A stretch of DNA of 64,000 nucleotides, from positions 1 through 64,000 of the forward strand of contig JADLAV010000087.1 in assembly GCA_020848075.1 (NCBI GenBank), read 5' to 3'. Every line of letters starts with the position of its first letter. Position 1 is the stretch's first letter. Positions 45,961 through 54,200 of this stretch are shown here, in pieces. Both the position numbers and the translations under genes were made by a program. The stretch comes from Burkholderiales bacterium (GTDB lineage Bacteria > Pseudomonadota > Gammaproteobacteria > Burkholderiales > SG8-39). The notes beneath the pieces are model-generated. The model was not told the DNA's origin and did no database searches. It worked only from the letters and a program-made list of their open reading frames with translations.

Positions 45961-45989
45961 AGTCTAGTTCATTAGACCTGCCCGGTCAA
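45961..45989 (-). promoter_or_regulatory. Sigma70-type promoter of the defence operon
   Basis: On the minus strand, -35 TTGACC (45989-45984) and -10 TAGACT (45966-45961) are separated by exactly 17 bp. The start would be near 45954, giving a leader of about 88 nt that includes a hairpin GCCCTA-N6-TAGGGC (45897-45880). The -10 region overlaps the dyad CTACGGTGCGTAG (45950-45962), a possible repressor site. Confidence 0.65.
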
Positions 45990-46001
45990 CAGGCTATGGA
46001 C

Positions 46002-46022
46002 GCGCCCTACTGCGTAGGGCGC
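46002..46022. promoter_or_regulatory. Strong dyad upstream of the defence promoter
   Basis: Perfect GCGCCCTAC-TGC-GTAGGGCGC, 9-bp arms and 3-nt loop. Its core CTACTGCGTAG nearly repeats CTACGGTGCGTAG at 45950-45962 on the other side of the promoter. It could be an operator pair or, alternatively, a T-less terminator for the PIN/HTH unit that reads toward it from the right. The whole gap 45867-46141 otherwise has no gene. Confidence 0.45.
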
Positions 46023-46141
46023 CCTCGCCAGCCGATCTTCCAGGGAGATCTACCTCGGTCACGGCTACTTGCTCACGAGAGCGTGCGGGGCGAATGTTTA
46101 GGAGTCTGCGTACAGAAGGCGCGGCTGCAAGAGAGGTGGCC

Positions 46142-46711
46142 TCACAGAAGTTGCTGCATCGACCTAAGCTGCGCGACGGTTTCCGCCAGCTCCCGGGCAA
46201 GAAACTCATTCAGCAACTCGTCTATGGAACGCGGCGGATTCTTCAAGCTCTCCCGCTGATCACGCACCGCTGCACACACAGCACCAGGATCGAGGTCGAA
46301 TAGGTGACTGACGAACTCGTCTGGATGCTGGGCCTCGATCCCGTACGGCGCGAGAGCTGCTTCCGGAAAGTGCTTCAGGTTGTAGGTGACGATGACCCCA
46401 GCCTGGCACCGGATGGCGGCAGCGAGGACATGTCGATCGTCGGGGTCGGGCAGATTTAGCCCGTCGATCAGGCTCTCGAACGATGTAACAAGGCAGTCGG
46501 GGACTGCCTGGTTCATCAATTCGCGGGTGCGTTCGAGCTGCGCCTTACTCAGGTCCTGGCGTTGCTCCAAGACTGCTGCGATCCACTCGTCGTGGATTCG
46601 GTCTGTCCAACGGGCGCGGAAGAGATCCGTGGAAGCTAGCCGAAGGAGCAGGTCGCGGACCGAAGCGGGGTAGAGAACGCAGGCATCGAAGACCGCGACA
46701 AAGCTCGCCAC
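46142..46711 (-). CDS. PIN-domain toxin of a toxin-antitoxin pair
   Basis: A 189-residue PIN protein: FVAVFDACVLYPASVRDLLLRLA, TDRIHDEWIAA, LPDPDDRHVLAAAI and GVIVTYNLKHFP hold the acidic core, and a helical extension follows (about 150-189). This longer PIN type pairs with HTH/excisionase-like antitoxins rather than with VapB. It ends 5 bp after its partner. Probably a tRNA or mRNA endonuclease; target unknown. Confidence 0.78.
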   Translation of the reverse strand: MASFVAVFDACVLYPASVRDLLLRLASTDLFRARWTDRIHDEWIAAVLEQRQDLSKAQLERTRELMNQAVPDCLVTSFESLIDGLNLPDPDDRHVLAAAIRCQAGVIVTYNLKHFPEAALAPYGIEAQHPDEFVSHLFDLDPGAVCAAVRDQRESLKNPPRSIDELLNEFLARELAETVAQLRSMQQLL

Positions 46712-46715
46712 GCGC

Positions 46716-47213
46716 TCAATACCCGATGTTCAGTTCCTGGGCCTGCTTGGACAGCTCGTCGAGCGCTTTCCGGCGGTTCGCAAGGCTCTTTTCGCGATAG
46801 GCGAGGAGATCTTTGAAAAGGACTCGCCGATGCGTGCCCACTTTCCGGAACGGGAGCGCGTTCTGCTCGAGCAATCCAACTAGGTGCGGGCGCGACACGT
46901 TGAGGAAGTCCGCGGCTTGCTGTGTGGTGAGCTCTGCGTGGATCGGCATGATGGTGACCGCGTTCCCTTCCGCCATCTGGGCGAGGATGTCCACCAGCAG
47001 CCGGAGCGCGGCCACCGGGACGGTGATCTCCTCTTTACCGACCACGACCTTTAGACGAGCTGCCTTGCCCTGACCCACAAAGGCCGCAAGAAGACGGCTG
47101 CTCTCGCGAGCAAGTTTCGCTTCCTCCTCGGTAGGCAGCGCCGGAGGAAGGCCACGGAGTGCAGCTGCAGTCATAGGAGACACCACGCGTTGGCGATCAA
47201 GGGACGCGGGCAT
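46716..47213 (-). CDS. HTH (excisionase-type) antitoxin
   Basis: About 165 residues from the ATG at 47213 (another ATG lies at 47174). The C-terminal half carries ELTTQQAADFLNVSRPHLVGLLEQNALPFRKVGTHRRVLFKDLLAY (in parts), a MerR/excisionase helix-turn-helix; the N-terminal part is helical and probably contacts the toxin. Such antitoxins repress their own promoter. The dyad and repeats directly upstream fit this. Confidence 0.78.
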   Translation of the reverse strand: MPASLDRQRVVSPMTAAALRGLPPALPTEEEAKLARESSRLLAAFVGQGKAARLKVVVGKEEITVPVAALRLLVDILAQMAEGNAVTIMPIHAELTTQQAADFLNVSRPHLVGLLEQNALPFRKVGTHRRVLFKDLLAYREKSLANRRKALDELSKQAQELNIGY

Positions 47214-47218
47214 GTTAG

Positions 47219-47260
47219 CGTTTAAACGAAACAAACGCAACAACCGTAACTAACGAAACA
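47219..47260 (-). promoter_or_regulatory. Operator/promoter region of the toxin-antitoxin pair
   Basis: An AT-rich island in GC-rich DNA. It holds the 10-bp palindrome CGTTTAAACG (47219-47228) and a direct repeat AACGAAACA (47225-47233, 47252-47260). Probable autoregulatory site. Confidence 0.5.
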
Positions 47261-47377
47261 GACTCTCGAAGGAGAGGCTTGAAATATCAATAGCTTGGAC
47301 GGCCAGTCAGGAAACACTGGGCCGCCGGACCTGGCCATGAGGTGAGGTCAGAGTAGTGCTGGCCTGTCAGCAGACGA

Positions 47378-47647
47378 TTAGTCCGGCGCGGAACCATTTC
47401 CGGCGGTCCGCCGCCGCTCTCGCGCTTGATGCTCGTTCCATTCCCGATAGTGTTCTTCGTCTCGCGTCCACCAGGGCCTGCTCGACGGCCGATCTTCTTC
47501 GTCCGGGGGTGGCGGATCCGCTTCGGTGAACACGCGGGAATCCGTCAGGCCGCCAATCAGACCGAAGAGCACAAGGAGACCGGCCAGGGCCAACAGGAAG
47601 TACCCGGGCGACGGAAAGAGCCAGTGGAACCAGGCGTTCAGGTCCAT
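47378..47647 (-). CDS. Small membrane protein at the end of the VirB operon
   Basis: An 89-residue protein with one TM helix (SPGYFLLALAGLLVLFGLIGGL, about 13-34) and a charged, Pro-rich cytoplasmic tail (DPPPPDEEDRP, then EEHYREWNEHQARERRR). I do not recognise a family. It is 7 bp after its upstream neighbour, so it is probably the last gene of the transfer operon; possible roles include exclusion or regulation of transfer. Confidence 0.5.
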   Translation of the reverse strand: MDLNAWFHWLFPSPGYFLLALAGLLVLFGLIGGLTDSRVFTEADPPPPDEEDRPSSRPWWTRDEEHYREWNEHQARERRRTAGNGSAPD

Positions 47648-47654
47648 ACCGTTC

Positions 47655-48179
47655 CTATCGCGGGAAAGCCATCGCCTTGTCTGCCTCCCGCCGATGGGGG
47701 CCGGTGACCAATGATCTCGGCGAAGTCAGTGGCACGGTGCTCCTACTGTAGACGATCAGCGGTGACGAATGACGTCCCGAGGCGCCCGCTAAGTCCGTGA
47801 GTGTGACGACGCCGGTCAGAAACTGAGCGAGCACGACAGCGGGAGCCGCCGTGCCGCGGAACCGATAGACGGACGTGTATCGCTCGCGCGCCGCTCGCAT
47901 GTCCACCGTGTAGGAGACGCGTTCTGCGGGCACCTCGTCTCGTAGAACCGCTGCGGCCCCGATCGAGTCAGCACAGCGATGCTCGATCCTGTTCGGCGGC
48001 TCGGCGAGCCAGGCGACCGCATAACGTGCGCATGGCAACGTTGCGCCAAGGACGGCGAACAACTCATCCACCGCTTCGGCCTCCGTTCTCGCCTGCACCG
48101 CGGCCGGCGTTCCCATGCCGGCCACGAGAGCCAACGCGAGAGCCGCACCGCGAAAGTCAGTGCGCCGGCGCGGTGACAT
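47655..48179 (-). CDS. Hypothetical exported protein in the VirB operon
   Basis: About 174 residues from the ATG at 48179, which overlaps the virB11 end by 23 nt. A signal peptide (FRGAALALALVAGMGTPAAVQA) precedes a domain with two Cys (LPCARYAVAW and EHRCADSIG) that may form a disulfide. Not matched to a VirB component; perhaps a plasmid-type specific accessory such as an exclusion or pilus-related protein. A longer upstream frame lacks support. Confidence 0.5.
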   Translation of the reverse strand: MSPRRRTDFRGAALALALVAGMGTPAAVQARTEAEAVDELFAVLGATLPCARYAVAWLAEPPNRIEHRCADSIGAAAVLRDEVPAERVSYTVDMRAARERYTSVYRFRGTAAPAVVLAQFLTGVVTLTDLAGASGRHSSPLIVYSRSTVPLTSPRSLVTGPHRREADKAMAFPR

Positions 48180-49131
48180 ACCAAACGTCGGAAATGAAGC
48201 GACGGTTGACCGAGTCGCGCCGAAGCTGCACGACCACATCGAGCGTGTGCCGGAGGTAGTCGACGATGTGGTCTCGGGTGAAACCCAGCCCGGCCTGCAT
48301 GCCGAGCATCACGAGCTTCTCGAAGGCGAGCTGCGGTGTGTCGGCGTGGATCGAAGTGAGGCTGCCTGGATGCCCGCTGTTGATCGCCGACCAGTAGGTG
48401 ACGCATTCCGTGCCGCGGATCTCACCCAGGATGATCCGGTCAGGTCGCAGGCGGAGTGACGCCTCCAGGAGTTGCTGCGCGGTAACCTTGGCGCGGCCCT
48501 GCTCGCCACGCGAAGCCAGGAGGTGAAGCCGGTTCCGGTGAGGCGGTTGGACCTCCCGGGCATCCTCGATCGTGATGACCCGTTCGGTCGCGGGGATCTG
48601 TTTCAGGCAGGCGTTCAGGAACGTGGTTTTGCCGGTGGAGGTACCGCCCGAGATCAGGAGATTCTTGCGTGCTCGGACCGCCCCCACGACGAACTCGACG
48701 TGCCGGCCTTCCGCGTGGAGCGCTTGTAGTCGATCGTCCGAAGCCTCCTGGTCTTCGGGCGGCGAGGCCGGCGGAGAGCCAGCCCACTCGTCGATCGCCA
48801 CGTCCCGGATGACCTGCCGACGGATGGATAACGCGATCGTCGCCGGCTCCACCGCTGGCGGATACACGATCTGTATCCGGTATCCGCCAGGAAGCGTCCC
48901 GGACAGCAGGGGACGCTCCTCACTGATCAGCTGCTCGGTGTACTGGGCGGCGAGCCGCGCGAACTGCTTCAAGTGGTCGAGAGTGAGCCGGGGGATCTCG
49001 TGCCGCTCCATCGTGTCTCCGACTTCGAGCCAGACCTCGCCAGGCCGGTTGACCGAGAGCTCGCTCACGCCGTTGCGCTCGAGGAGGTCCAGCAGCGGCG
49101 CCGCGAAAGTCTGCAGGGCGACCGTGCTCAT
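48157..49131 (-). CDS. virB11: T4SS traffic ATPase VirB11
   Basis: A 324-residue hexameric ATPase at the cytoplasmic face of the channel. Walker A LLISGGTSTGKTTFLNACL, the Asp box TIEDAREVQPP, and the His-containing LGEIRGTECVTYWSAINSGHPGSLTSIHADTP are all in place. N-terminal domain contains GYRIQIVYPPA. It follows virB10 after 14 bp. Confidence 0.93.
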   Translation of the reverse strand: MSTVALQTFAAPLLDLLERNGVSELSVNRPGEVWLEVGDTMERHEIPRLTLDHLKQFARLAAQYTEQLISEERPLLSGTLPGGYRIQIVYPPAVEPATIALSIRRQVIRDVAIDEWAGSPPASPPEDQEASDDRLQALHAEGRHVEFVVGAVRARKNLLISGGTSTGKTTFLNACLKQIPATERVITIEDAREVQPPHRNRLHLLASRGEQGRAKVTAQQLLEASLRLRPDRIILGEIRGTECVTYWSAINSGHPGSLTSIHADTPQLAFEKLVMLGMQAGLGFTRDHIVDYLRHTLDVVVQLRRDSVNRRFISDVWYVTAPAH

Positions 49132-49145
49132 TGGGCGAGCCCTGT

Positions 49146-50450
49146 CTACCTGACCACGGTGACCTGGTCGCGCGGCTCCAGGGAGGCCAGCGCTGCGGAG
49201 AAGTCCAGATCTCGCGCGACGAAGACTTTCAGCCTCTCGCCGTTCGCGATCCTGATGGTCGGCTTGATATCGAGATACCGATCGAGCACGCGCCCGGCGC
49301 TGCGGTTGAAGGACTCGGCGATCTCGGCCCGGTAGATCGCAGCCGAGTTGAACTGATCCTGCCCCGGGTTTACACCGGCCGTCGCAGCACCGGCGCCGAT
49401 GATGCTGAGAAGTGCCGACGTGCCGAAGATGGTCCAGAAATGGTTGTCGACCTCGCCTGACAAGCCGGCACGCCCCAAGGGATCACTCCCACCGGAAAGA
49501 AGCGCGATGTCGATCCCGTCGGGGCGGATCGCCCGGGTCCAGACGACAAAGAGCCGCTCCTGGCCTTTCGCGATGGCGGTGTTGTACTCGCCGATGAGCC
49601 GCGTCCCGCGCGGCAGCATCACTCGCCGTCCGGATTCGGCGTAGACGTCGTAGCTGACGAGCGCTCGCACTTGGCCGGGAAGGTCGGAGTTGATCGCGGT
49701 CTCCGCTACCGCGTCGATGAACTTGCCCTGTAGTACGAGGAAATTGCGCTCGGGAGTGCGCGTTGCGACCGAGGTGGGCGTCGAACTCTTGGTGAGCTGT
49801 CTCTGGAAGCGCGTATTCGGGTCGATGGACTCGCTCGGCCCGCGGCCCAGCGCATCGATGCGAGATGCGTCCACGGCCAGCAGTCGGTCGAGACTTGGTA
49901 GCTCCGCCGGCGCTGGCACGGTAGAAGCTGGAACTCCGCCGGCGTTCCCTGTTCGCCTCGAGCTCGATCCCGCGCCCTGAGCGATCAGGATCGGCGCTCG
50001 CTGGCGGGCCATCATCAGTTCCTGCTCCTGCTGGCGCAGGCGGTCCGCAGCTTCGTTTCGGACCGGCGAGGGCAGCGGCTCGGCAGGGCCGCCGGGAACC
50101 GGTTCCGGCGGTCCTGGAACTTGCAGATTGAGGCCTGCGGATCTCCGAGACTCGAAGGGTAGGGCTTCCGCCTCTGCGTCCTTGGCGGGCTTCTGGGTCG
50201 GCCGAAGGACGATCCACCCCAATAGCCCAAGCGCAGCCAAGAACACGAGCAGGAATGCGAGGCTTCGGCGAGGCCCTTCCGCGACAAGGGGCGCCGGCCG
50301 ATCCAGCCGCTCGCGCGGTCCACTGCTCGATTGCCCTGGTCCCTGAGCGCGGGCTTGGCGCGCAAGTTCCTCCTCGCGCCCCAGCAGCTCGCGCTCGCGC
50401 TCGTCCAGCGCCTGTTGCCGGCGTGCCAGTTCCTCTTCGTCTTCGTTCAT
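49146..50450 (-). CDS. virB10: T4SS core protein VirB10
   Basis: A 434-residue protein starting at the ATG at 50450, overlapping the virB9 stop (ATGA). A charged coiled coil (ELARRQQALDERERELLG) precedes one TM (SLAFLLVFLAALGLLGWIVL), a Pro-rich periplasmic linker and the C-terminal TrbI domain (KGQERLFVVWTRAIRPDGIDI...). It spans both membranes and joins the outer-membrane core to the energy components. Confidence 0.93.
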   Translation of the reverse strand: MNEDEEELARRQQALDERERELLGREEELARQARAQGPGQSSSGPRERLDRPAPLVAEGPRRSLAFLLVFLAALGLLGWIVLRPTQKPAKDAEAEALPFESRRSAGLNLQVPGPPEPVPGGPAEPLPSPVRNEAADRLRQQEQELMMARQRAPILIAQGAGSSSRRTGNAGGVPASTVPAPAELPSLDRLLAVDASRIDALGRGPSESIDPNTRFQRQLTKSSTPTSVATRTPERNFLVLQGKFIDAVAETAINSDLPGQVRALVSYDVYAESGRRVMLPRGTRLIGEYNTAIAKGQERLFVVWTRAIRPDGIDIALLSGGSDPLGRAGLSGEVDNHFWTIFGTSALLSIIGAGAATAGVNPGQDQFNSAAIYRAEIAESFNRSAGRVLDRYLDIKPTIRIANGERLKVFVARDLDFSAALASLEPRDQVTVVR

Positions 50451-51235
50451 GGCGATTCCGCCTTCGCCGCGCGGAGAGGCGACCGATCCGAGCTCGCCGT
50501 GTCCGGCGGCGCAGTCGGGGTGCTGCGGTTGTAGACGCAAGCCACGTCGCTGCCGTGTCGCAGGCTGAACTGGTTGGCGATTCGTTCGATCACCACGTAG
50601 GGTCCTTCGACGCGGTAGTTCACGACCGACTCTTGCTTGTCCTTGCCGACCAGGAAGATCGCCGGCAGATCCGTCAGCGCCTTGAACTGCATGTAGGTGA
50701 ACTCGCCGTCGTCGAAGACGCGCAGCGGTGCGATCTCCCGGGAGCCGGTCAACGTGTAGTTGAAGTTGTAGTCGCTTGGCTTCCTGGCGGGCACGGTAGC
50801 CGGCCGGCTCGTGCTACGTACACCGAGGACGGTTGGGCTTGCATCCGGATAAGTGAAGCGGAGCAGGAACGTGACCGAGGCCGGGTTGCTGTTCTTCTTC
50901 GCCCCGAGCTCGAAGTAGTAGGGGCGTAACGAGGTGACGACAGTCATGTTCGTGACGGCGTTCTGTTCCTGGGGTTTCAGGAACACTCGGTGTCCTGCGG
51001 GAACAACCTGCCAGGCGATCGAATCGCCGATGGAGATGGTTTCCACCGTCTCCTTCTCGGAGAACTCGATGGTCGTCTGGAAGCCATAACTCGCGACGAT
51101 CTTGTAGACCTCACTGTCCCGATACGTCGCAAGAAAGATCCGCGAGTCCGAAGGCGCAGGCCGCAGAGCCTGCTCAGCGAAAGCGCCGGAAACCCACAGC
51201 TGGCCCGCCAGCAGGAAGAGCAGCGGGGCCTTCAC
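50447..51235 (-). CDS. virB9: T4SS core protein VirB9
   Basis: A 262-residue periplasmic protein from the GTG at 51235, which overlaps the virB8 stop (GTGA). Signal peptide (APLLFLLAGQLWVSGAFA), then the VirB9/CagX beta domains; the C-terminal half shows NFNYTLTGSREIAPLRVFDDGEFTYMQF, the conserved OMC part. Upstream codons in the same frame precede any ribosome signal. Confidence 0.92.
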   Translation of the reverse strand: MKAPLLFLLAGQLWVSGAFAEQALRPAPSDSRIFLATYRDSEVYKIVASYGFQTTIEFSEKETVETISIGDSIAWQVVPAGHRVFLKPQEQNAVTNMTVVTSLRPYYFELGAKKNSNPASVTFLLRFTYPDASPTVLGVRSTSRPATVPARKPSDYNFNYTLTGSREIAPLRVFDDGEFTYMQFKALTDLPAIFLVGKDKQESVVNYRVEGPYVVIERIANQFSLRHGSDVACVYNRSTPTAPPDTASSDRSPLRAAKAESP

Positions 51236-51972
51236 TGCACGAGCTCCTGGTCCACGCGGTAGGCGGTGACCTGGAAACCAAGAGGGTTCACGAGGCGGTC
51301 CTCTTCGGTCTCCGGCAGATTCACGAAACGAAACGAGACGATCGCGACCCACGCGTCCTCCTTCTTCGTGGTCCGCGTGGTCTCTGCCGACGCGAAGCGC
51401 ACCTGCGCCGTCCGCTTGTTCAGGAAGGACACGGACTTGACGCGCACGGCTCGCACGGTGTGGTTCTGATACCGGTTGAGCGGGCTCGCGGCGTTGGTCG
51501 GCGAAAGCTGATTGTCGACACGCAGGCCCTCGGCGGTGTCGGACATCAGCCGCACGACCTGGTAGTTCTCCTTGAGGTCCTGCGGATCGTAGGTCTCGCG
51601 CGCGATTACATACTTGGCGAGGAACGACTTGGTCACCGCGTCGCTGGGTGCAAAGTTCTCGACATCGAAGGGCCTCAGGACGCGCACTTCACCGCTGGCG
51701 CCGTTCACCTCGACCAGGAAGGGGTGGACAGTCTTCAGCGGTGTCAGGACGACTACAGCGCCCACCGCGAAGCTCGCGAGCGTGCCCAGCAGCACTGCGG
51801 CGACGAACCAACGGTTGCCGTTGACCCGGGCGGACTGGTATCGGTCGTAGAACCAGTCCTCGGCCTGGGCGTCGTCGAGGACACTGGCTGCCGGCTTCGC
51901 GCGTACTGCTGGCGACTCCGCTGAACCAGGGCGTTCGTGTTCGCGGCGCAATGACAAGGCTCGGACGTTCAT
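51232..51972 (-). CDS. virB8: T4SS inner-membrane protein VirB8
   Basis: A 246-residue bitopic protein: short cytoplasmic tail, one TM (WFVAAVLLGTLASFAVGAVVVLTP), then the NTF2-like VirB8 domain with ENYQVVRLMSD and AQVRFASAETTRTTKKEDAWVAIVSF. Assembly factor of the inner-membrane complex. Two bp from virB6. Confidence 0.92.
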   Translation of the reverse strand: MNVRALSLRREHERPGSAESPAVRAKPAASVLDDAQAEDWFYDRYQSARVNGNRWFVAAVLLGTLASFAVGAVVVLTPLKTVHPFLVEVNGASGEVRVLRPFDVENFAPSDAVTKSFLAKYVIARETYDPQDLKENYQVVRLMSDTAEGLRVDNQLSPTNAASPLNRYQNHTVRAVRVKSVSFLNKRTAQVRFASAETTRTTKKEDAWVAIVSFRFVNLPETEEDRLVNPLGFQVTAYRVDQELVQ

Positions 51973-51974
51973 GT

Positions 51975-52970
51975 TCAGCGTCTGCGAAGCCTCGAATAGA
52001 GCGTTTGTGCGGTTCGGCCTATTGCCGCCCCGCTGCGATAGGTGACGCTGCGCTGCCAGGTTCGAAGGCCGGCGGCGCGGTTCAACAGATCAGATCCGAA
52101 CGCTCGCGCTTCGCGTCCGGAAGCCCTCACGGGTGACGTGACGAGACCGAGAGCGCCTGAAGCGTGGAGGACGAAGCCACCGGCTAGGCTCGCAGCTATC
52201 GATAGGACCTGGGTGAAGAGGAACGCGGTGATCAGCCCAATCAATAGAAACTGGGCGGTATCGATGAGTGTGATCGAGGCGCCCCGCGCTACGAGGCCAG
52301 CCGTTACTGGCTCGATGATCCGCAGCATGAGACTCAGGATGCCGAAGGTGAGCACCGGCACGAGGGCGAAGGTCGCCAGTTGCCGAATCCATCCGTCGAA
52401 GAACGTCCTCGTGGGCTGGAAGAGGTAGAGCATGACGAACAGCGGACCCAGCGCGAGCAGCACAGCTAGCGCCAGCTTCGCCAGCACAAGCAGGAAGAGG
52501 GCGATCCCGACGAGTAGCAGAGTTCCGACATAAACGACGATCCCTACGAGAGCGGGGACCGGGTCCGTGAGACCGGATTTGTCCCAGACATTCTTGGCAG
52601 CTTCCATCCCGCGATCGAACACCGTTCCGAGCGCGTCGCTCGCGCTCGCTTTGCTGCCCGCGGCCACGATGGCGCCGACAAGGGCGTCCGGGCCGTTTGT
52701 AAAGACCTCGTAGAAGAAGGCGCTGAAGGCACCCCAGCTCGTCGCCAGCACGAACACGACCACCGCTGTGAAGAGGTGCTTCACCACCTGCGCCATGGTG
52801 AGCCGCACCGCCCCATACCAGACGAGGATTCCGAAGATCGCGACGTAGAGGATGAGCATCAGTCTTAGGGTTGCGGCGTTCGCAGCGGCCAGGTCGCTGA
52901 ACGCGGTCGCGGTATAGCTCAGCAAGGTGCTGTCGACCTTCGCGAGCGTGTCTGTCACGAAGTTCGGCAT
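51975..52970 (-). CDS. virB6: T4SS polytopic protein VirB6
   Basis: A 331-residue TrbL/VirB6 protein with at least five TM helices (for example LMLILYVAIFGILVWYGAV, FTAVVVFVLATSWGAF, PALVGIVVYVGTLLLVGIALFLLVLA, LALAVLLALGPLFVMLYLF). It lines the early part of the substrate path. Follows the lipoprotein gene by 12 bp. Confidence 0.9.
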   Translation of the reverse strand: MPNFVTDTLAKVDSTLLSYTATAFSDLAAANAATLRLMLILYVAIFGILVWYGAVRLTMAQVVKHLFTAVVVFVLATSWGAFSAFFYEVFTNGPDALVGAIVAAGSKASASDALGTVFDRGMEAAKNVWDKSGLTDPVPALVGIVVYVGTLLLVGIALFLLVLAKLALAVLLALGPLFVMLYLFQPTRTFFDGWIRQLATFALVPVLTFGILSLMLRIIEPVTAGLVARGASITLIDTAQFLLIGLITAFLFTQVLSIAASLAGGFVLHASGALGLVTSPVRASGREARAFGSDLLNRAAGLRTWQRSVTYRSGAAIGRTAQTLYSRLRRR

Positions 52971-52982
52971 GGCGCGCGTCTG

Positions 52983-53315
52983 CTACTGCGTAGCCTTGAG
53001 CTTTGCGTATCGCACCTGGACACGCGGATCGTCGAGGTGCTTAGGCACAATCGCAGGGCTGATCCCTGCCCGCGCTGCAGCGCTCTGTACCCGCTCGATG
53101 CAAGCGCCCTTTGTCACCGCAGCGGCCCCGGGTGTCACCGGCTGACCGCTTGCGTTCCTGAGTCGCTCCGGCGCGAACAAAGCCTGGTAGCAGTCGGAGG
53201 CCCGAAAGTCCATCGCTTGCAGAAACTGGCTATCTGTGGCCGCGATGAGCGGGTTGTCATCTTGGGGCCCACACGCGCTCAGCGCGAGCAGAAGACAGAG
53301 CGTCGCGCGCTTCAT
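52983..53315 (-). CDS. Lipoprotein between virB5 and virB6, possible entry-exclusion protein
   Basis: A 110-residue lipoprotein from the ATG at 53315 (overlaps the preceding stop): MKRATLCLLLALSACGPQDDN gives a clear lipobox, and two further Cys (SDCYQALF, GACIERV) suggest a disulfide. In pKM101 and R388-like operons the exclusion gene (eex) lies at this spot. The assignment to exclusion is by position; it could also be a VirB7-type anchor. Confidence 0.6.
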   Translation of the reverse strand: MKRATLCLLLALSACGPQDDNPLIAATDSQFLQAMDFRASDCYQALFAPERLRNASGQPVTPGAAAVTKGACIERVQSAAARAGISPAIVPKHLDDPRVQVRYAKLKATQ

Positions 53316-53449
53316 GACCGCCACGGATCGTTTGCCGCTCGCTCGGGACCGCAGGGGTTCGGGCCAGCGCCCGCGCAGGGCGTGGCCCGATTGTCTTTCG
53401 CGGCGCAAGCGGACAGCAGTAGCAGAAGAGCAATGAGGAGCCATCTCAT
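53312..53449 (-). CDS. VirB7-like mini-lipoprotein (45 residues)
   Basis: A short gene: ATG at 53449 with AAGGAG 7 nt upstream, reading MRWLLIALLLLLSACAAKDN and on to a stop that overlaps the next ATG. The lipobox LLSAC, tiny size and two further Cys in the tail (TPCAGAGPNPCGP) match VirB7/TrwH-type lipoproteins that lock VirB9 to the outer membrane. In other operons virB7 follows virB6; here it precedes it, so the call is probable, not certain. Confidence 0.65.
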   Translation of the reverse strand: MRWLLIALLLLLSACAAKDNRATPCAGAGPNPCGPERAANDPWRS

Positions 53450-53474
53450 CGCAATCTCCTTTTCCCGGATGGAC

Positions 53475-54200
53475 CTAGCGGGTCTTCAGGAACTCGGCCC
53501 GGGTCGCGGTACCCGAGTTGCTGCCGTTCTGGGCGCTCGCCAGCAGCATCAACTGCATGCTCTGCAGCCGTGCGAGCTCGATCGATATGAAGCTCTGCTC
53601 GGCGAGCATGCGGCTGTTGAGGTCAACCGCCTGCTTCAGGGAATCGGCCCGCTCGATCTGCTCGTTGAGCGCCTCCAGGTTTCGGAGGCGTTTGTCGAGT
53701 TGATCGAATAGCGCCTCAGCGGCGGCAAATGCGGCCCGCGTATGCTCGCTGGCGAGCTGGTAACTCCAGTTTGCCCGGTGGCCCGGAATGGCCTGGACGA
53801 TGGTCTTGGCGTCGATGCTCTTCAGCCGCTCCTCGTACCACTTCAGGCGGTCTGCGTAGCGGCCTGGATTCAGGCCGATCTTCTGCATGGCGATCACGTC
53901 TTGCCACGAGGTAGGGAGCCAGCGGCGCTCGGCTTGTTCGATAACGCCGTTCAGGAGCCATGCTTTTCCCGACGCCCCGGTGATGTACTCGTTCGTTCTC
54001 GTCGCTTCGATGACCTGCTCCCGGAGCTTCTCGTACTGCGCTCTCAGGGTGTTGTACTGCTCGATCATGGTCCGTATCTGTGTGGGCCATTGCACCTGAG
54101 CAAACACGTCGACGACAGCCCACTGTGCGTGGGCGGGGAGCGCCAGCGTCAGGGCAGTCAGCGACAGGATCCTAGTGAACGGCAGGAGTGGATTTGGCAT
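53475..54200 (-). CDS. virB5: T4SS minor pilin VirB5
   Basis: A 241-residue protein with a signal peptide (ILSLTALTLALPAHAQ) and a long helical body starting WAVVDVFAQVQWPTQIRTMIEQYNTLR, typical of VirB5/TraC pilus-tip proteins. Overlaps the virB4 end by 29 nt. Confidence 0.88.
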   Translation of the reverse strand: MPNPLLPFTRILSLTALTLALPAHAQWAVVDVFAQVQWPTQIRTMIEQYNTLRAQYEKLREQVIEATRTNEYITGASGKAWLLNGVIEQAERRWLPTSWQDVIAMQKIGLNPGRYADRLKWYEERLKSIDAKTIVQAIPGHRANWSYQLASEHTRAAFAAAEALFDQLDKRLRNLEALNEQIERADSLKQAVDLNSRMLAEQSFISIELARLQSMQLMLLASAQNGSNSGTATRAEFLKTR

